Source: an alpha proteobacterium MED-G09 (GTDB lineage: Bacteria; Pseudomonadota; Alphaproteobacteria; MED-G09). Taken from it: DNA of 64,000 nucleotides. Numbering within the stretch: position 1 is the stretch's first letter; the number at the start of each line of letters is the position of its first letter. The stretch spans positions 83,570 through 147,569 of the forward strand of contig CAJIZT010000007.1 in NCBI GenBank assembly GCA_905182015.1, read 5' to 3'. Shown here in pieces: positions 40,031 to 50,402 of this stretch. The notes beneath the pieces were generated by a model, which was given only the letters and a program-made list of their open reading frames with translations, had not been told where the DNA came from and ran no database searches. Both the position numbers and the translations under genes were made by a program.

Positions 40031-40735
40031 ATGAATAAGGTTTTCTCAAATCCGATAATCTTAGCAGTCGATTCCTCATCAATAATCGAGGCTGAAACCC
40101 TAGCCTTAGATCTAAAAGATTATATTGGTGGAATAAAATTAGGTATGGAGTTTTTTAATTCTTTTGGACCGGAGGGGGTTAAAACTATAAAAAAACTGAA
40201 TATCCCAATATTTTTAGATCTAAAGCTTCATGATATTCCTATAACTGTATATAAAACAGTTAAATCACTATTAGATCTTGAGCCAGCAATCATTAATGTT
40301 CATGCTTCTGGGGGAAAAGAAATGATGATGGCAGCCTCAAGGGCATTAAAGGAAAGCAACAACGTAAAAACTAAGATTATTGCCGTTACGGTCCTAACAA
40401 GTCTTGATAATAATGACCTTAAAGAAATAGGATTTGATGAAAAAAGCGATACCCTTGTTGTCAAGTTAGCGAATCTTGTAAAGGATTCAGGGCTTGACGG
40501 CATTGTTTGTTCTGCCAAGGAAATATCACTAGTTAGGAAGAGTATAGGTGATGATTTTATTTTAGTTGTACCCGGTATTAGGCCTCATAAAGATAAACTT
40601 AATGATCAAAAAAGGGTTATGACCCCGAAGGAGGCTATTTCTCTTGGTGCAGATTTACTTGTGATTGGAAGGCCAATAACAAACGCTGAAAATCAAATCA
40701 AAGCAACAAAAGAAATTCTTAATCAAATAAAATGA
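40031..40735 (+). CDS. pyrF: Orotidine 5'-phosphate decarboxylase
   Basis: PyrF decarboxylates OMP to UMP, the last step of pyrimidine synthesis. The catalytic KLHDIP motif (FLDLKLHDIPITVYK) and VVPGIRPHKDKLNDQKRVMT are present. An ATG at 40019 is in frame, but GGAG at 40021-40024 places the ribosome 6 nt before ATG 40031. It overlaps trpF by 4 bp and is likely co-transcribed with trpF-trpB-trpA. Confidence 0.96.
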   Translation: MNKVFSNPIILAVDSSSIIEAETLALDLKDYIGGIKLGMEFFNSFGPEGVKTIKKLNIPIFLDLKLHDIPITVYKTVKSLLDLEPAIINVHASGGKEMMMAASRALKESNNVKTKIIAVTVLTSLDNNDLKEIGFDEKSDTLVVKLANLVKDSGLDGIVCSAKEISLVRKSIGDDFILVVPGIRPHKDKLNDQKRVMTPKEAISLGADLLVIGRPITNAENQIKATKEILNQIK

Positions 40736-41394
40736 GCTATAAAATTAAAATATGTGGGTTATCGACTTTAGATCAAATAAATATGGCCAAATCTTTTGGA
40801 GCCGATATGATTGGTTTTATTTTTGCAAGCCCAAGTCCTAGAGAAATCACCCCCTCATACGCTAAAAATTTATCTTTCTTATCTGCCGCAAAAGACCTTG
40901 AGAGAGTTGCAGTTTTTGTAGAACCTGATAATAAATTTTTACAAGAAGCAGTGCATTCTATTGATGCAAACTTAATACAGCTTCATGGTAATGAAACTCC
41001 AGGCAGGTGTTTGGAAATTAAAAGCCTAACAGGATTGCCTGTAATAAAATCAATCGGTGTTTCAAATATAATGGATATTAAGGGCGCACAACAGTATATT
41101 AATCATGTAGATTATTTTTTATTTGATGCTAAGCCAAGTATTGATGATAAAAGTCAGAAAGGTGGATTAAATAAAGTATTTGATTGGTCGCTATTAAAAG
41201 AATGGACAGGTCCAAAGTATATTCTTAGCGGGGGTTTAAATATTAAAAATGTAGAAGATGCGATTAAAATGACTGATGCTGTAGTTATTGATGTTTCCTC
41301 TGGTGTAGAAAGTGAGCCGGGTATTAAGAATGAAGAAATGATTAAAAATTTTATAGATACCACTAAGTCAGCGTTTGGAAAGAGAGATGAATAA
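40732..41394 (+). CDS. trpF: Phosphoribosylanthranilate isomerase
   Basis: TrpF converts phosphoribosylanthranilate to CdRP in tryptophan synthesis. The catalytic Cys is in [20 protein letters not shown] near the N-terminus, and [14 protein letters not shown] with [16 protein letters not shown] forms the C-terminal phosphate-binding end. Start overlaps pyrF (ATGA). It heads trpF-trpB-trpA, separate from the rest of the tryptophan genes, as usual in alphaproteobacteria. Confidence 0.95.
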   Translation: MSYKIKICGLSTLDQINMAKSFGADMIGFIFASPSPREITPSYAKNLSFLSAAKDLERVAVFVEPDNKFLQEAVHSIDANLIQLHGNETPGRCLEIKSLTGLPVIKSIGVSNIMDIKGAQQYINHVDYFLFDAKPSIDDKSQKGGLNKVFDWSLLKEWTGPKYILSGGLNIKNVEDAIKMTDAVVIDVSSGVESEPGIKNEEMIKNFIDTTKSAFGKRDE

Positions 41395-42592
41395 AAATAC
41401 TTATAAAGAAGGGCCTGATTCTTCAGGAAATTTTGGAAATTTTGGTGGTCGCTACGTTGCGGAAACTCTAATGCCATTAATACTAGATCTAGAAAAATGT
41501 TATAATGAAGCAAAAATAGACCCAAGCTTTATTACAGAACGTGATGAATTTTCAAGAGATTATATTGGAAGAGAAAGCCCTTTGTATTTTGCCGAAAGAT
41601 TAACTGAGTATGCCGGTGGTGCAAAGATTTATTTGAAACGGGATGAACTTAATCACACTGGTAGCCATAAAATTAATAATTGTTTAGGCCAGATTCTTTT
41701 AGCAAAAAGGATGGGTAAGACAAGAATTATAGCTGAGACAGGTGCGGGACAGCATGGAGTTGCTGTGGCAACTGTTTGTGCAAGATTTGGACTTCCGTGC
41801 GTTATTTATATGGGTGCGAAAGATATTGAGCGGCAAAAACCCAACGTATTTAAAATTAAATTATTGGGCGGTGAAGTGATCCCAGTAACTTCTGGAAGCG
41901 GAACCCTTAAGGACGCAATGAATGAGGCGCTTCGTGATTGGGTCTCTAACGTAAGTGATACTTTTTACTTAATAGGTACTGCTGCCGGACCTCATCCCTA
42001 TCCATCAATGGTAAGGGACTTTCAATCAATCATAGGAATAGAAACAAAAAGACAGATTCATGAAAAAGAAGGAAGGAATCCTGATATTTTAGTGGCATGT
42101 ATCGGAGGGGGTTCTAATGCATTGGGTTTATTTTATCCATTTCTTGATGATGATGTTGAAATGTACGGTGTCGAGGCCGCAGGTAAAGGTTTAGATACTA
42201 ATGAACATGCTGCTTCTCTGGCCAAGGGCTCTCCAGGTGTCCTCCATGGCAATAAAACTTATTTACTGCAAGATGATGATGGACAAATTACCGAAGGACA
42301 CTCTATTTCAGCTGGTTTGGATTACCCGGGGATTGGACCAGAGCATTCTTGGCTAAAGGATGAGAAAAGAGTTAAGTATGTTTCAGCTACTGATGAGGAA
42401 GCTTTAAGTGCTTTTCAAATATGCTCGAAATATGAAGGGATAATACCCGCCCTAGAACCATCACACGCACTGTCGTTTGTTATTAAGCTAGCAAAAGATA
42501 CGCCAAAAGATCATATTATTATTATGAATATGTGTGGCCGAGGAGATAAGGATATTTTTGCTGTTGCAGATATCTTGGGAATTAAAATTTGA
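41387..42592 (+). CDS. trpB: Tryptophan synthase beta chain
   Basis: TrpB joins indole and serine with PLP to form tryptophan. PLP-binding Lys is in [20 protein letters not shown], and the phosphate loop [13 protein letters not shown] and [14 protein letters not shown] segments are clear. ATG 41387, preceded by GGAAAGAGAG and lying inside the trpF end, is preferred to an in-frame TTG at 41375 (401 residues). The trpA start overlaps its stop codon (TGATG). Confidence 0.97.
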   Translation: MNKNTYKEGPDSSGNFGNFGGRYVAETLMPLILDLEKCYNEAKIDPSFITERDEFSRDYIGRESPLYFAERLTEYAGGAKIYLKRDELNHTGSHKINNCLGQILLAKRMGKTRIIAETGAGQHGVAVATVCARFGLPCVIYMGAKDIERQKPNVFKIKLLGGEVIPVTSGSGTLKDAMNEALRDWVSNVSDTFYLIGTAAGPHPYPSMVRDFQSIIGIETKRQIHEKEGRNPDILVACIGGGSNALGLFYPFLDDDVEMYGVEAAGKGLDTNEHAASLAKGSPGVLHGNKTYLLQDDDGQITEGHSISAGLDYPGIGPEHSWLKDEKRVKYVSATDEEALSAFQICSKYEGIIPALEPSHALSFVIKLAKDTPKDHIIIMNMCGRGDKDIFAVADILGIKI

Positions 42593-43419
42593 TGCCTTCA
42601 CGTATTGAAAAAACATTTAAAGAGCTAAAAGTTCAAGGAAGATCTGCTTTTATTCCTTATGTAACAGCGGGAGATCCAGATATAAATCTTTCGCAGAAGA
42701 TACTCAATTCTCTCCCAAGCGGTGGTGCAGATATTATTGAGGTTGGCATGCCTTTTTCTGATCCTATGGCCGATGGACCGGCTATACAGCAGGCGGGAAT
42801 CAGAGCCCTTGGTAACGGTCAAAATATGAAAAAGACTTTTTCCATGGTAAAAAATTTTAGATTGCAAAATAATTATACACCTCTAATTTTAATGGGATAT
42901 TACAATCCTATTCTTCAGTTTGGGAATGAGAACTTTTTATCAGAATGCAGTACATCTGGAGTTGATGGTTTGATTGTAGTTGATTTACCGATTGAGCATA
43001 GTCAAGAGCTATGTAAGCCAGCGCAAGAAGCCGGGATAGATTTTATTAATTTCATTACACCGACAACAAGCCCCGAGAGACTTAAAAATATTTTAGATGT
43101 TAGTACAGGATTCCTTTATTATGTTTCAATAGCTGGAATAACTGGAACGAAGACTCCTGATATAAAAATATTAGAAAATATGATTAAAAAAATTAAAACT
43201 TATACGAATCTTCCTGTGGGTGTTGGATTTGGAATTAAAGATGCAGAACAAGTAAAAAATATCTCTAAATTTTCTGATGCGATCGTAATTGGTTCATCGA
43301 TAGTTAATAAAATAAAAGATTTAAAGATTCAGAACTTAAGGGATGATGAGTTAATTGAATCGTTGGTAAAGTTTTTGTTAAATTTGTCGAATGGCCTTCA
43401 AGGGAGGACTCAATTTTGA
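42592..43419 (+). CDS. trpA: Tryptophan synthase alpha chain
   Basis: TrpA cleaves indole-3-glycerol phosphate to indole, which is channelled to TrpB. The catalytic Glu is in IEVGMPFSDPMADGPAIQQA together with the Asp, and the phosphate-binding GVGFGIKDAEQV and GSSIVNKI are present. The gene begins at ATG 42592 within the trpB stop. accD begins in its stop codon. Confidence 0.96.
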   Translation: MPSRIEKTFKELKVQGRSAFIPYVTAGDPDINLSQKILNSLPSGGADIIEVGMPFSDPMADGPAIQQAGIRALGNGQNMKKTFSMVKNFRLQNNYTPLILMGYYNPILQFGNENFLSECSTSGVDGLIVVDLPIEHSQELCKPAQEAGIDFINFITPTTSPERLKNILDVSTGFLYYVSIAGITGTKTPDIKILENMIKKIKTYTNLPVGVGFGIKDAEQVKNISKFSDAIVIGSSIVNKIKDLKIQNLRDDELIESLVKFLLNLSNGLQGRTQF

Positions 43420-44282
43420 GTTGGTTTAAAAATATAGTACCTCCAGGTTTAAAAAAAATCTTTAAAAGAAGAGAGGTGCCGGATAATCTTTGGTTAAAAT
43501 GTCCTGAATGTGATTCAATGATTTTTCATAAAGATGCCAAAGAAAGCCTTTTTGTTTGCCCAGAATGTGATCACCATCTCAAGGTTACGGCAGAAGTAAG
43601 GTTTGAGCAATTGTTGGATGAAGGGTCAATTGATTATATTGACTGCCCAGATGTTCCTGTTGATCCTTTAAAATTTAAAGATCAAAAGAGATATATTGAT
43701 AGGTTAAAAGAAACTCGAGAAAAAACCAAAAAAAAGGACTCAATCCTTATTGGGTCAGGTTTTCTTAATGCGAACCCTGTAGTTATGGCAGTGCACGACT
43801 TCTCCTTTATGGGGGGGTCTTTAGGGATGGCTGCTGGTGAAAGTATTGTGTTAGCTATAGAGGAATCTCTTAAGAAGAAATGTCCATTTATTTTATGTGC
43901 AGCCTCTGGTGGGGCAAGGATGCAAGAAGGAATTCTGTCGTTAATGCAGATGCCCAGAGTAACTGTAATGCTCCAAGCTCTTCGTGAAGAAAAGCTTCCT
44001 TATATTGTAATATTAACAAATCCAACAACAGGGGGTGTTACAGCCTCATATGCTATGCTTGGAGATATACATATTGCCGAGCCGAAAGCTTTAATTGGGT
44101 TTGCTGGCCCAAGAGTTATTGAAAGTACTATCAATGAGAATTTACCAGAAGGTTTTCAGAAATCTGAATATCTTTTAGATCACGGGATGGTTGATATGGT
44201 TGTTCATAGAAAAGATCTCAGGAAAAAGGTATCAAATATCATTGATATTTTAGTTAACAAAAATAATAATATTCGTCCCTAG
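43416..44282 (+). CDS. accD: Acetyl-CoA carboxylase carboxyltransferase beta subunit
   Basis: AccD, with AccA, transfers carboxyl from biotin to acetyl-CoA to make malonyl-CoA. The N-terminal four-Cys zinc ribbon (CPECDSMIFHKDAKESLFVC and CPEC) and the crotonase-fold core with ASGGARMQEGILSLMQMPRV and NPTTGGVTASYAMLGDI are complete. The start is TTG at 43416, overlapping the trpA TGA. Length 288. Confidence 0.96.
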   Translation: MSWFKNIVPPGLKKIFKRREVPDNLWLKCPECDSMIFHKDAKESLFVCPECDHHLKVTAEVRFEQLLDEGSIDYIDCPDVPVDPLKFKDQKRYIDRLKETREKTKKKDSILIGSGFLNANPVVMAVHDFSFMGGSLGMAAGESIVLAIEESLKKKCPFILCAASGGARMQEGILSLMQMPRVTVMLQALREEKLPYIVILTNPTTGGVTASYAMLGDIHIAEPKALIGFAGPRVIESTINENLPEGFQKSEYLLDHGMVDMVVHRKDLRKKVSNIIDILVNKNNNIRP

Positions 44283-45571
44283 TGCCTTACAACCTAACTG
44301 ATAATAAATCTTTTTATGATGAATTTATTAGGAATCCAGATAAAAATTTATCAAGAATCAAAGATATTTTATTCAAATTAGGAAACCCTGAAAAAGACCT
44401 TGGGAACACTATCCATATCGCTGGTACAAATGGAAAGGGCTCAACCTTGGCTTTTTTGCAGTCCTGCTTAATACAAAATAATTATTCAGTGAATGCTTTT
44501 ATATCGCCTCACCTAAGGTCGCTTAATGAGAGGATCGTAGTTAATAATAAAGTTATAGATGACCTCCTTCTTAATAAAATTATTGTCCAGTGTTTAGAGA
44601 GTACAAATAAGAAAAGGTTATCATTTTTTGAATTCATTACAGCGTGTGCACTTAAGATATTTTCTGAAAATTTATCTGATTGGAACCTTATAGAAGTTGG
44701 AATGGGCGGTAGCTATGATGCCACGAATACTTTAGCAAAAAAGGATCTTTGCGTAATTACTCCTATTTCTTTTGACCATCAAATTTTTTTAGGTAATTCT
44801 TTGGTAGAAATTGCAAAAGAAAAGTTAGGAATCATCAATGAAGGATCACCAGTAGTGTTTGGCCCACAAGATAGCTCATTAAGGGAAGTAATTATTGATT
44901 ATTTATTACTAAGAAGATCTAAGGGATTATTTTATGGTGAAGATTGGGATATTCAAAAAAAAGGAACTGAGCTAATTGTATACGAAGATAAATATGATAA
45001 ATTAGAAATTAATTCTATTGGACTAAATGGTGATCATCAAATCATTAATGCTGGAATATGTATAGCTAGTTTAAAATTTCTTCAAAGAGAAGGAAAGATT
45101 CAAATTGACGATGAGAAAATTAGAAGGGGTATTAAAGTAGTTAGTTGGCCGGGACGATTATCAAAATTATCTGGGAAAACTAATGATCTCCTTATGGATA
45201 GTTGTGAAATTTGGGTTGATGGCTGCCATAATCCTGCTGGATCTAAGGTAATCAGTAAGGCAATATCTGATATGAATATATCTAATAAAAAAGAGACAAT
45301 CTTAATCTTAGGATTATCGGAACATAAAAATATTAATAAGTTTATTATGAATTTTAGAGATATCTCAAGAGAGATTATAGTTGTACCCCTACGGGGTAGA
45401 AAAAGTATAAATTTTATCGAGATTAAAAACCCAGCTGAAGCTATGGACTACAGTATAGCAAGAAAAAGTAATATCAATGATGCCTTAAAGACCCTTAAAA
45501 AAAGAGAAAATATAAGAGTATTGATATGTGGTTCTTTTTCTTTAGTTTCGGAAGCCCTATTGGGGGATTAA
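44282..45571 (+). CDS. folC: Bifunctional folylpolyglutamate/dihydrofolate synthase
   Basis: FolC adds glutamate to dihydropteroate and folates. The ATP-binding IAGTNGKGSTLAFLQSCL, FISPHLRSLNERI, and GMGGSYDATNTL and FDHQIFLGNSLVEIAKEKLG segments are typical of the Mur-ligase family members FolC. Start is GTG at 44282, overlapping the accD TAG by one base. It ends convergent with trxA with 4 bp overlap. Confidence 0.94.
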   Translation: MPYNLTDNKSFYDEFIRNPDKNLSRIKDILFKLGNPEKDLGNTIHIAGTNGKGSTLAFLQSCLIQNNYSVNAFISPHLRSLNERIVVNNKVIDDLLLNKIIVQCLESTNKKRLSFFEFITACALKIFSENLSDWNLIEVGMGGSYDATNTLAKKDLCVITPISFDHQIFLGNSLVEIAKEKLGIINEGSPVVFGPQDSSLREVIIDYLLLRRSKGLFYGEDWDIQKKGTELIVYEDKYDKLEINSIGLNGDHQIINAGICIASLKFLQREGKIQIDDEKIRRGIKVVSWPGRLSKLSGKTNDLLMDSCEIWVDGCHNPAGSKVISKAISDMNISNKKETILILGLSEHKNINKFIMNFRDISREIIVVPLRGRKSINFIEIKNPAEAMDYSIARKSNINDALKTLKKRENIRVLICGSFSLVSEALLGD

Positions 45572-45888
45572 CTATTTTGTTTTATCCAATCCCTTAGTTC
45601 TTTTTTAGGTATAGCCCCTACCTTTGTATCTTTTAATTCACCATTTAAAAACAGCATAAGGGTAGGAATACTCCTGACTCCATAATTAGTTGGGGTTCTT
45701 GGGTTCTCATCAATATTTACTTTTGCAATGGTAAGTTGCATGTCACTATCGGATGCCAACTCTTCTAAAATAGGGCCGACTTGTTTACACGGCCCACACC
45801 ATTCTGCCCAAAAATCAACCAAACACAGGCCTTTTTTTTCTAAAATTTTATTTTGGAATTCTTCATCCGTCACATTAATTAAACTCAT
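45568..45888 (-). CDS. trxA: Thioredoxin
   Basis: The 106-residue protein has the redox motif WAEWCGPCKQVGPIL and the family cis-Pro segment YGVRSIPTLMLFLNGE. It reduces cytoplasmic disulfides such as those of ribonucleotide reductase. Downstream of folC (convergent), its location between folC and the exonuclease/tsaE genes is conserved apart from the missing addAB. Confidence 0.96.
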   Translation of the reverse strand: MSLINVTDEEFQNKILEKKGLCLVDFWAEWCGPCKQVGPILEELASDSDMQLTIAKVNIDENPRTPTNYGVRSIPTLMLFLNGELKDTKVGAIPKKELRDWIKQNS

Positions 45889-45957
45889 ATTATCTCCAAG
45901 AATCAGTATGCCCTAAGCTAAGAAAGACGGGGCAATCATGCAAGTAGTTTCTTAATA

Positions 45958-47295
45958 TTACAATTCTTTATTTAAATTCAATAAATATTGTTTATAACCA
46001 TTAAAAATTTCAAGATTCCCATCTTTTTCTAACGAGACTATAGCCTCTAGAGCTTTAGGTATAGTGACCCAGGGTACTTTGTGATCATTTTCTTTCCAGC
46101 GGGCTTTAATAAATTCAACTATTACCTTATAAGGCTGATCATCAAGAGTTTCGGGCGCATTATCAAAGATAATTCTCTGTGCAACTCGTTTTGACTTCTG
46201 ATCTCTAAATTTAATTTGTATTTTTTCATCCCAACTATCAGATTTATGGAATAAATCCCACGATACTTTATCTTGGCTGGAAGGGAATCCAAAGTAGTCC
46301 TCCTCAAGGTATTTAACATCTTTCTTTGGCCAGATTTTTGGTCCCGGCATATATTCATTAATTATAGATAGTATTTCTTGAATATCTGAATCCTTTGGTA
46401 ATTTATACTCTAGAGATAAATTAAACCAATCTGGATTAAAGATTATCCCAGGTGTCTTGAGATAAGACGCATGAAGCCAATCAGGAAGCTTTTTTTTACT
46501 GTCCTGACTGTGTTTAATAATTTTTTTCTTATCCTTTTCTACAAAGCCTCCAGATAGCTCATATTTGTTGAGGTCAATAGAAAAATAATTATCCCTATCT
46601 CGTTCGCAAATAGGAAGCATTGGGCTCATTTGTTGTGAAGGGTAATAATAGCGTATCCAAATTGATCTATCGTTAAATAAATCTTGTCTAGAAAATTTGC
46701 TAAACATTCGACTCCTGTAATCCCAAAACTCTCTTTGTTCTGTCTTAATCTTATTGAGCATTCTAGATGTAGCCTTAACATCACCATCAGCCTGGTGCCA
46801 TATAATTGAGGTATCCTTAGGGAAATTATTATTATAGACGTCCGATAATTTATGACTAAATTTCCCGTCATCTTTCTTTGGTATTGAGAGAGTCTCTGGA
46901 AAAAGCTTCGCAGCTAGTGATATAAATGGGAGGGCGTCGCAGACAACTTTATCTTTATATAAATAAGGAAAGTGACCGCTTAGATACAATGCTTCAGTCA
47001 GAACGCCAGTATCATATTGTGAATTATATGCCCATAATATATCAAATTCTAAAAGGATTTCTAATATCTCAGGGAGTGTTTCGTAAAGAGAGTTCCCCTC
47101 TTTAAGTTTCTTCCAGTTCATATTGGTTGCGGCTAAAGCATAAGGGCTTGGAAGCTCATAATGGGGTAATCTAAAATTTCTTATCTCCAGCCTGTCTTCA
47201 TTATCATTGTCAATAATTGCTATTTGATGGGGAAAGCGGAATCCATTATTAATCCCGTTTGTTTCCCAATCAAATATTCCGTCAGTCTCTATCAT
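45958..47295 (-). CDS. Exonuclease I (SbcB)-like 3'-5' exonuclease
   Basis: The 445-residue protein resembles E. coli exodeoxyribonuclease I, which digests single-stranded DNA 3' to 5'. The DnaQ-type DEDDh residues are visible: D and E in FDWETNG (residues 9 and 11), a downstream D in YNSQYDTGVL, and H-x4-D in WHQADGDVKA. The C-terminal part carries the Exo I-type Y-FGFPSSQDK and NAPETLDDQ-like segments. It is divergent. It lies between trxA and tsaE, where Sinorhizobium-type genomes carry addA and addB. Spacing to tsaE is 12 bp, so it is downstream of tsaE in one transcript. Confidence 0.75.
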   Translation of the reverse strand: MIETDGIFDWETNGINNGFRFPHQIAIIDNDNEDRLEIRNFRLPHYELPSPYALAATNMNWKKLKEGNSLYETLPEILEILLEFDILWAYNSQYDTGVLTEALYLSGHFPYLYKDKVVCDALPFISLAAKLFPETLSIPKKDDGKFSHKLSDVYNNNFPKDTSIIWHQADGDVKATSRMLNKIKTEQREFWDYRSRMFSKFSRQDLFNDRSIWIRYYYPSQQMSPMLPICERDRDNYFSIDLNKYELSGGFVEKDKKKIIKHSQDSKKKLPDWLHASYLKTPGIIFNPDWFNLSLEYKLPKDSDIQEILSIINEYMPGPKIWPKKDVKYLEEDYFGFPSSQDKVSWDLFHKSDSWDEKIQIKFRDQKSKRVAQRIIFDNAPETLDDQPYKVIVEFIKARWKENDHKVPWVTIPKALEAIVSLEKDGNLEIFNGYKQYLLNLNKEL

Positions 47296-47307
47296 TCTAT
47301 ACCCCTT

Positions 47308-47772
47308 TTATAAAATCTTATTAATTCTATCACTCCAGCCCGATATATTACTTATTGCAACTATTCTTAGTTCATCAATCTGGGTAAATTTAATTTCTAA
47401 AATATTATAATTTAATTTTCTGTCCATTTTTTCAGGCCACTCTATCAGAATAGCACCCTTTTCAAGAATATCTTCAATTCCTAGGGCCTCTAATTCACTT
47501 GAGTGTTTGATTCGATATAGATCAATGTGGGCTAAGTTAAATTCCTTACAATGATACTCCTGAACCAGTGTGAATGTAGGAGAAGGTATTTCTATTTTTT
47601 TTAATTCATCAGGAAGAAGGTTTCTAATAATAGAGCGCGCTAATGCTGTCTTACCTGACCCCATATCTCCGCTGAGGTATATAATATCTCCTGCCTCAAT
47701 AAACCTTGAAACACTTTTCCCAAACTCATGTGTTGCATTTTGGGTTGGTAAATTTAGAATAATTTCTGACAT
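47308..47772 (-). CDS. tsaE: tRNA threonylcarbamoyladenosine biosynthesis ATPase TsaE
   Basis: TsaE is the P-loop ATPase that works with TsaD and TsaB to make t6A37 in tRNA. The Walker A motif GDMGSGKTALARSII, the SPTFTLVQEY segment and HIDLYRI are family marks. Length 154 is normal. It precedes the exonuclease gene by 12 bp, and its 5' end is divergent from the reductase gene. Confidence 0.94.
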   Translation of the reverse strand: MSEIILNLPTQNATHEFGKSVSRFIEAGDIIYLSGDMGSGKTALARSIIRNLLPDELKKIEIPSPTFTLVQEYHCKEFNLAHIDLYRIKHSSELEALGIEDILEKGAILIEWPEKMDRKLNYNILEIKFTQIDELRIVAISNISGWSDRINKIL

Positions 47773-47858
47773 TTTTTATATTAACATTTATAAGTTAAAC
47801 ATACTAAAATAGTATATTACTGATAATCCTTTTTATAACCTTTTTAGAAGATTTCAAG

Positions 47859-49088
47859 ATGAGTGAAAAAAAAATAGTAATTATTGGAGGTGGGCAAGCA
47901 TCTTCTCAGGTCGCAACATCTTTAAGACAAAAAAATTTTACAGGTGAAATTACTATTTTATCTTCTGAGAGATACCTTCCTTATCAAAGGCCGCCATTAT
48001 CAAAAAAATATTTATCAGGCGAACTTGATTCCGAGAGACTATATCTAAAGCCAGAAAAATTTTATAAAGAACAAGATATTAATATAATGCTAGGCTCTTA
48101 TGTCGAAGCGGTTGATAGAAAAAATTCTTCTCTTATATTCTCTGGGCTTGGAGCAAAAGAAAGTAAGATTAATTACGATAACCTTGTTATTGCAACGGGA
48201 ACAACCCCAAGGCGTATTTCTCTCGAAAATTCTGACCTAGGAGGTGTTCATTACTTAAGATCGATTGCTGATGTAGAGGAAATTAAGAAATCCCTAACTG
48301 GCGCCAAGAATATGGTAATAATTGGTGGTGGCTATATAGGGCTTGAGGTAGCAGCTGTAGCAAAAACCATAGGCCTAAATGTTACCGTTGTAGAGATGGC
48401 GAGTAGAATACTTGAAAGAGTTACTAGTCCTGTAATTTCTTCTTTTTATCATTCCTTTCATGAATCAAAGGGTGTTAAAATTATGACTAGCACATCAGTA
48501 AATGGAATAAATGGAGATACAAAAGTTTCTTCTGTTGAAACCTCGTCCGGAACAATTGATGCGGATATTGTTATTGTAGGAATTGGAGTACTCCCTTGCC
48601 AATCACTGGCAGAAGAGTGTGGTGTTGAAACTGGAAATGGTATTATGGTAAATGAGTATTGTGTCACCTCTGACAGTAATATTTTTTCTGCAGGGGACTG
48701 CACTCTGCACCCAAGCGCATTTTATAAAAAGGATATACGCCTAGAGTCGGTCCATAATGCTATTGAGCAAGGAAAAACTGTAGCATCATCAATAATGGAA
48801 GAATTTATTCCCTACAATCAAATTCCATGGTTTTGGTCCGATCAATATAATCTAAAATTTCAAATTGCTGGATTAAATGTTGATTATGATGATTTGATCG
48901 TTAGGGGCAGCCCTAAGGAGAATTCTTTTTCTGTTTTTTATTTTAAAAATGGCTTAATGATTTCATCTGATTGTGTTAATTCCGCTCAAGAACACATGAT
49001 GTCAAGAAGACTCATCTTCAATAAGTCTAAAATTAACTTAGAAAAGCTTGAGGACAAAGAAATTAATATCAAAGAAGTTATTCTATAG
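47859..49088 (+). CDS. NAD(P)H-dependent ferredoxin/rubredoxin reductase (FAD)
   Basis: The 409-residue flavoprotein passes electrons from NAD(P)H to a small iron-sulfur carrier. The FAD fold IIGGGQASSQVATSLRQK, the NAD fold VIIGGGYIGLEVAAVAKTIG and the C-terminal reductase domain with PWFWSDQYNLKFQIAGL match the rubredoxin/2Fe-2S ferredoxin reductase class (as in CamA and ThcD). No rubredoxin, ferredoxin or P450 gene is adjacent, so the partner is unknown. It interrupts the minus-strand gene run, with 86 bp from divergent tsaE. Confidence 0.88.
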   Translation: MSEKKIVIIGGGQASSQVATSLRQKNFTGEITILSSERYLPYQRPPLSKKYLSGELDSERLYLKPEKFYKEQDINIMLGSYVEAVDRKNSSLIFSGLGAKESKINYDNLVIATGTTPRRISLENSDLGGVHYLRSIADVEEIKKSLTGAKNMVIIGGGYIGLEVAAVAKTIGLNVTVVEMASRILERVTSPVISSFYHSFHESKGVKIMTSTSVNGINGDTKVSSVETSSGTIDADIVIVGIGVLPCQSLAEECGVETGNGIMVNEYCVTSDSNIFSAGDCTLHPSAFYKKDIRLESVHNAIEQGKTVASSIMEEFIPYNQIPWFWSDQYNLKFQIAGLNVDYDDLIVRGSPKENSFSVFYFKNGLMISSDCVNSAQEHMMSRRLIFNKSKINLEKLEDKEINIKEVIL

Positions 49089-49109
49089 AGTTTTATTAAA
49101 TCTTTTTAT

Positions 49110-50402
49110 TTAATACCTATAATGATCTGGTTTGAATGGCCCTTCAGTGCTGAGGCCCAAGTATTCACCTTGATCCTCTGTCAGTTTTGTTAGCTTTACA
49201 CCTAATTTTTCAAGATGTAGCGATGCAACCTTTTCATCTAAATTTTTAGGTAGAACATATACCTTTTTTTCATAACTGCTATTGTTTGTCCAGAGCTCTA
49301 TCTGAGCTAAAACCTGGTTTGAGAATGAAGCGCTCATTACAAAACTTGGATGACCTGTGGCGCAACCTAAATTTACCAATCGGCCTTCGGCAAGTAATAG
49401 AATTCTTTTTCCATCTGGAAATTCAATCTCATCTACTTGAGGTTTTACATTATGCCATTTCAAGTTTTTTAAGGCATCAACCTGTATTTCGCTATCAAAA
49501 TGTCCAATATTACAGACGATTGCCCTGTCCTTCATTTCTCTCATATGTTCGATTGTAATAATATCTTTATTGCCTGTAGCAGTTACAAATATATCACCCT
49601 TAGATGCCAATTCATCCATAGTTGTCACTTCATAGCCCTCCATACTTGCTTGTAGTGCGCAAATAGGATCAATTTCTGTGACAACAACTCTGGCACCTTG
49701 TGACCTTAACGACTCTGCCGAACCCTTTCCTACATCACCAAAACCACATACTACAGCTGTTTTTCCTGCCAACATCACATCAGTCGCTCTTTTGATACCA
49801 TCCACAAGGCTTTCTCTGCATCCATACAAATTATCAAATTTTGATTTAGTTACGGAATCATTAACATTTATTGCTGGTACACCTAATGTTCCATTTTTCT
49901 CCATTTCATATAATCGAAGAACACCCGTCGTTGTCTCCTCTGAAAGACCAACAATATTTTTAAGAATATCAGGATATTTGTTGTGAACTAGGTGAGTTAA
50001 ATCACCACCATCATCAAGAATTATATTCGGTATCCATCCTTCCGGACCCCGCACTGTCTGCTCAATACACCAATTGAATTCATCTTCAGTTTCTCCTTTC
50101 CATGCAAAAATAGGAATTCCTACCGCCGCCATCGCCGCCGCCGCATGATCTTGTGTAGAAAAAATATTACAGGAAGACCACCTGATTGTCGCGCCTAAGT
50201 CAATTAAAGTTTCAATTAGCACAGCTGTTTGAACAGTCATATGAAGGCACCCAACAATATTAGCTCCTTTAAGAGGCTGTATGTCTTTATATTCATTCCT
50301 TAATGATATTAGCCCTGGCATTTCTGTTTCAGCTATAGATATTTCTTTTCGCCCCCATTCCGCGAGACTAATATCCGCAACTTTATAATCATTAAAACTC
50401 AT
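49110..50402 (-). CDS. ahcY: Adenosylhomocysteinase
   Basis: AhcY hydrolyses S-adenosylhomocysteine to homocysteine and adenosine, clearing the product of methyltransferases. The NAD-binding [20 protein letters not shown], the signature [13 protein letters not shown] with the catalytic Lys/Asp and the C-terminal ending FKPDHYRY are present. Length 430 is normal. No clear riboswitch is seen in the 127-bp spacer upstream. Confidence 0.97.
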   Translation of the reverse strand: MSFNDYKVADISLAEWGRKEISIAETEMPGLISLRNEYKDIQPLKGANIVGCLHMTVQTAVLIETLIDLGATIRWSSCNIFSTQDHAAAAMAAVGIPIFAWKGETEDEFNWCIEQTVRGPEGWIPNIILDDGGDLTHLVHNKYPDILKNIVGLSEETTTGVLRLYEMEKNGTLGVPAINVNDSVTKSKFDNLYGCRESLVDGIKRATDVMLAGKTAVVCGFGDVGKGSAESLRSQGARVVVTEIDPICALQASMEGYEVTTMDELASKGDIFVTATGNKDIITIEHMREMKDRAIVCNIGHFDSEIQVDALKNLKWHNVKPQVDEIEFPDGKRILLLAEGRLVNLGCATGHPSFVMSASFSNQVLAQIELWTNNSSYEKKVYVLPKNLDEKVASLHLEKLGVKLTKLTEDQGEYLGLSTEGPFKPDHYRY

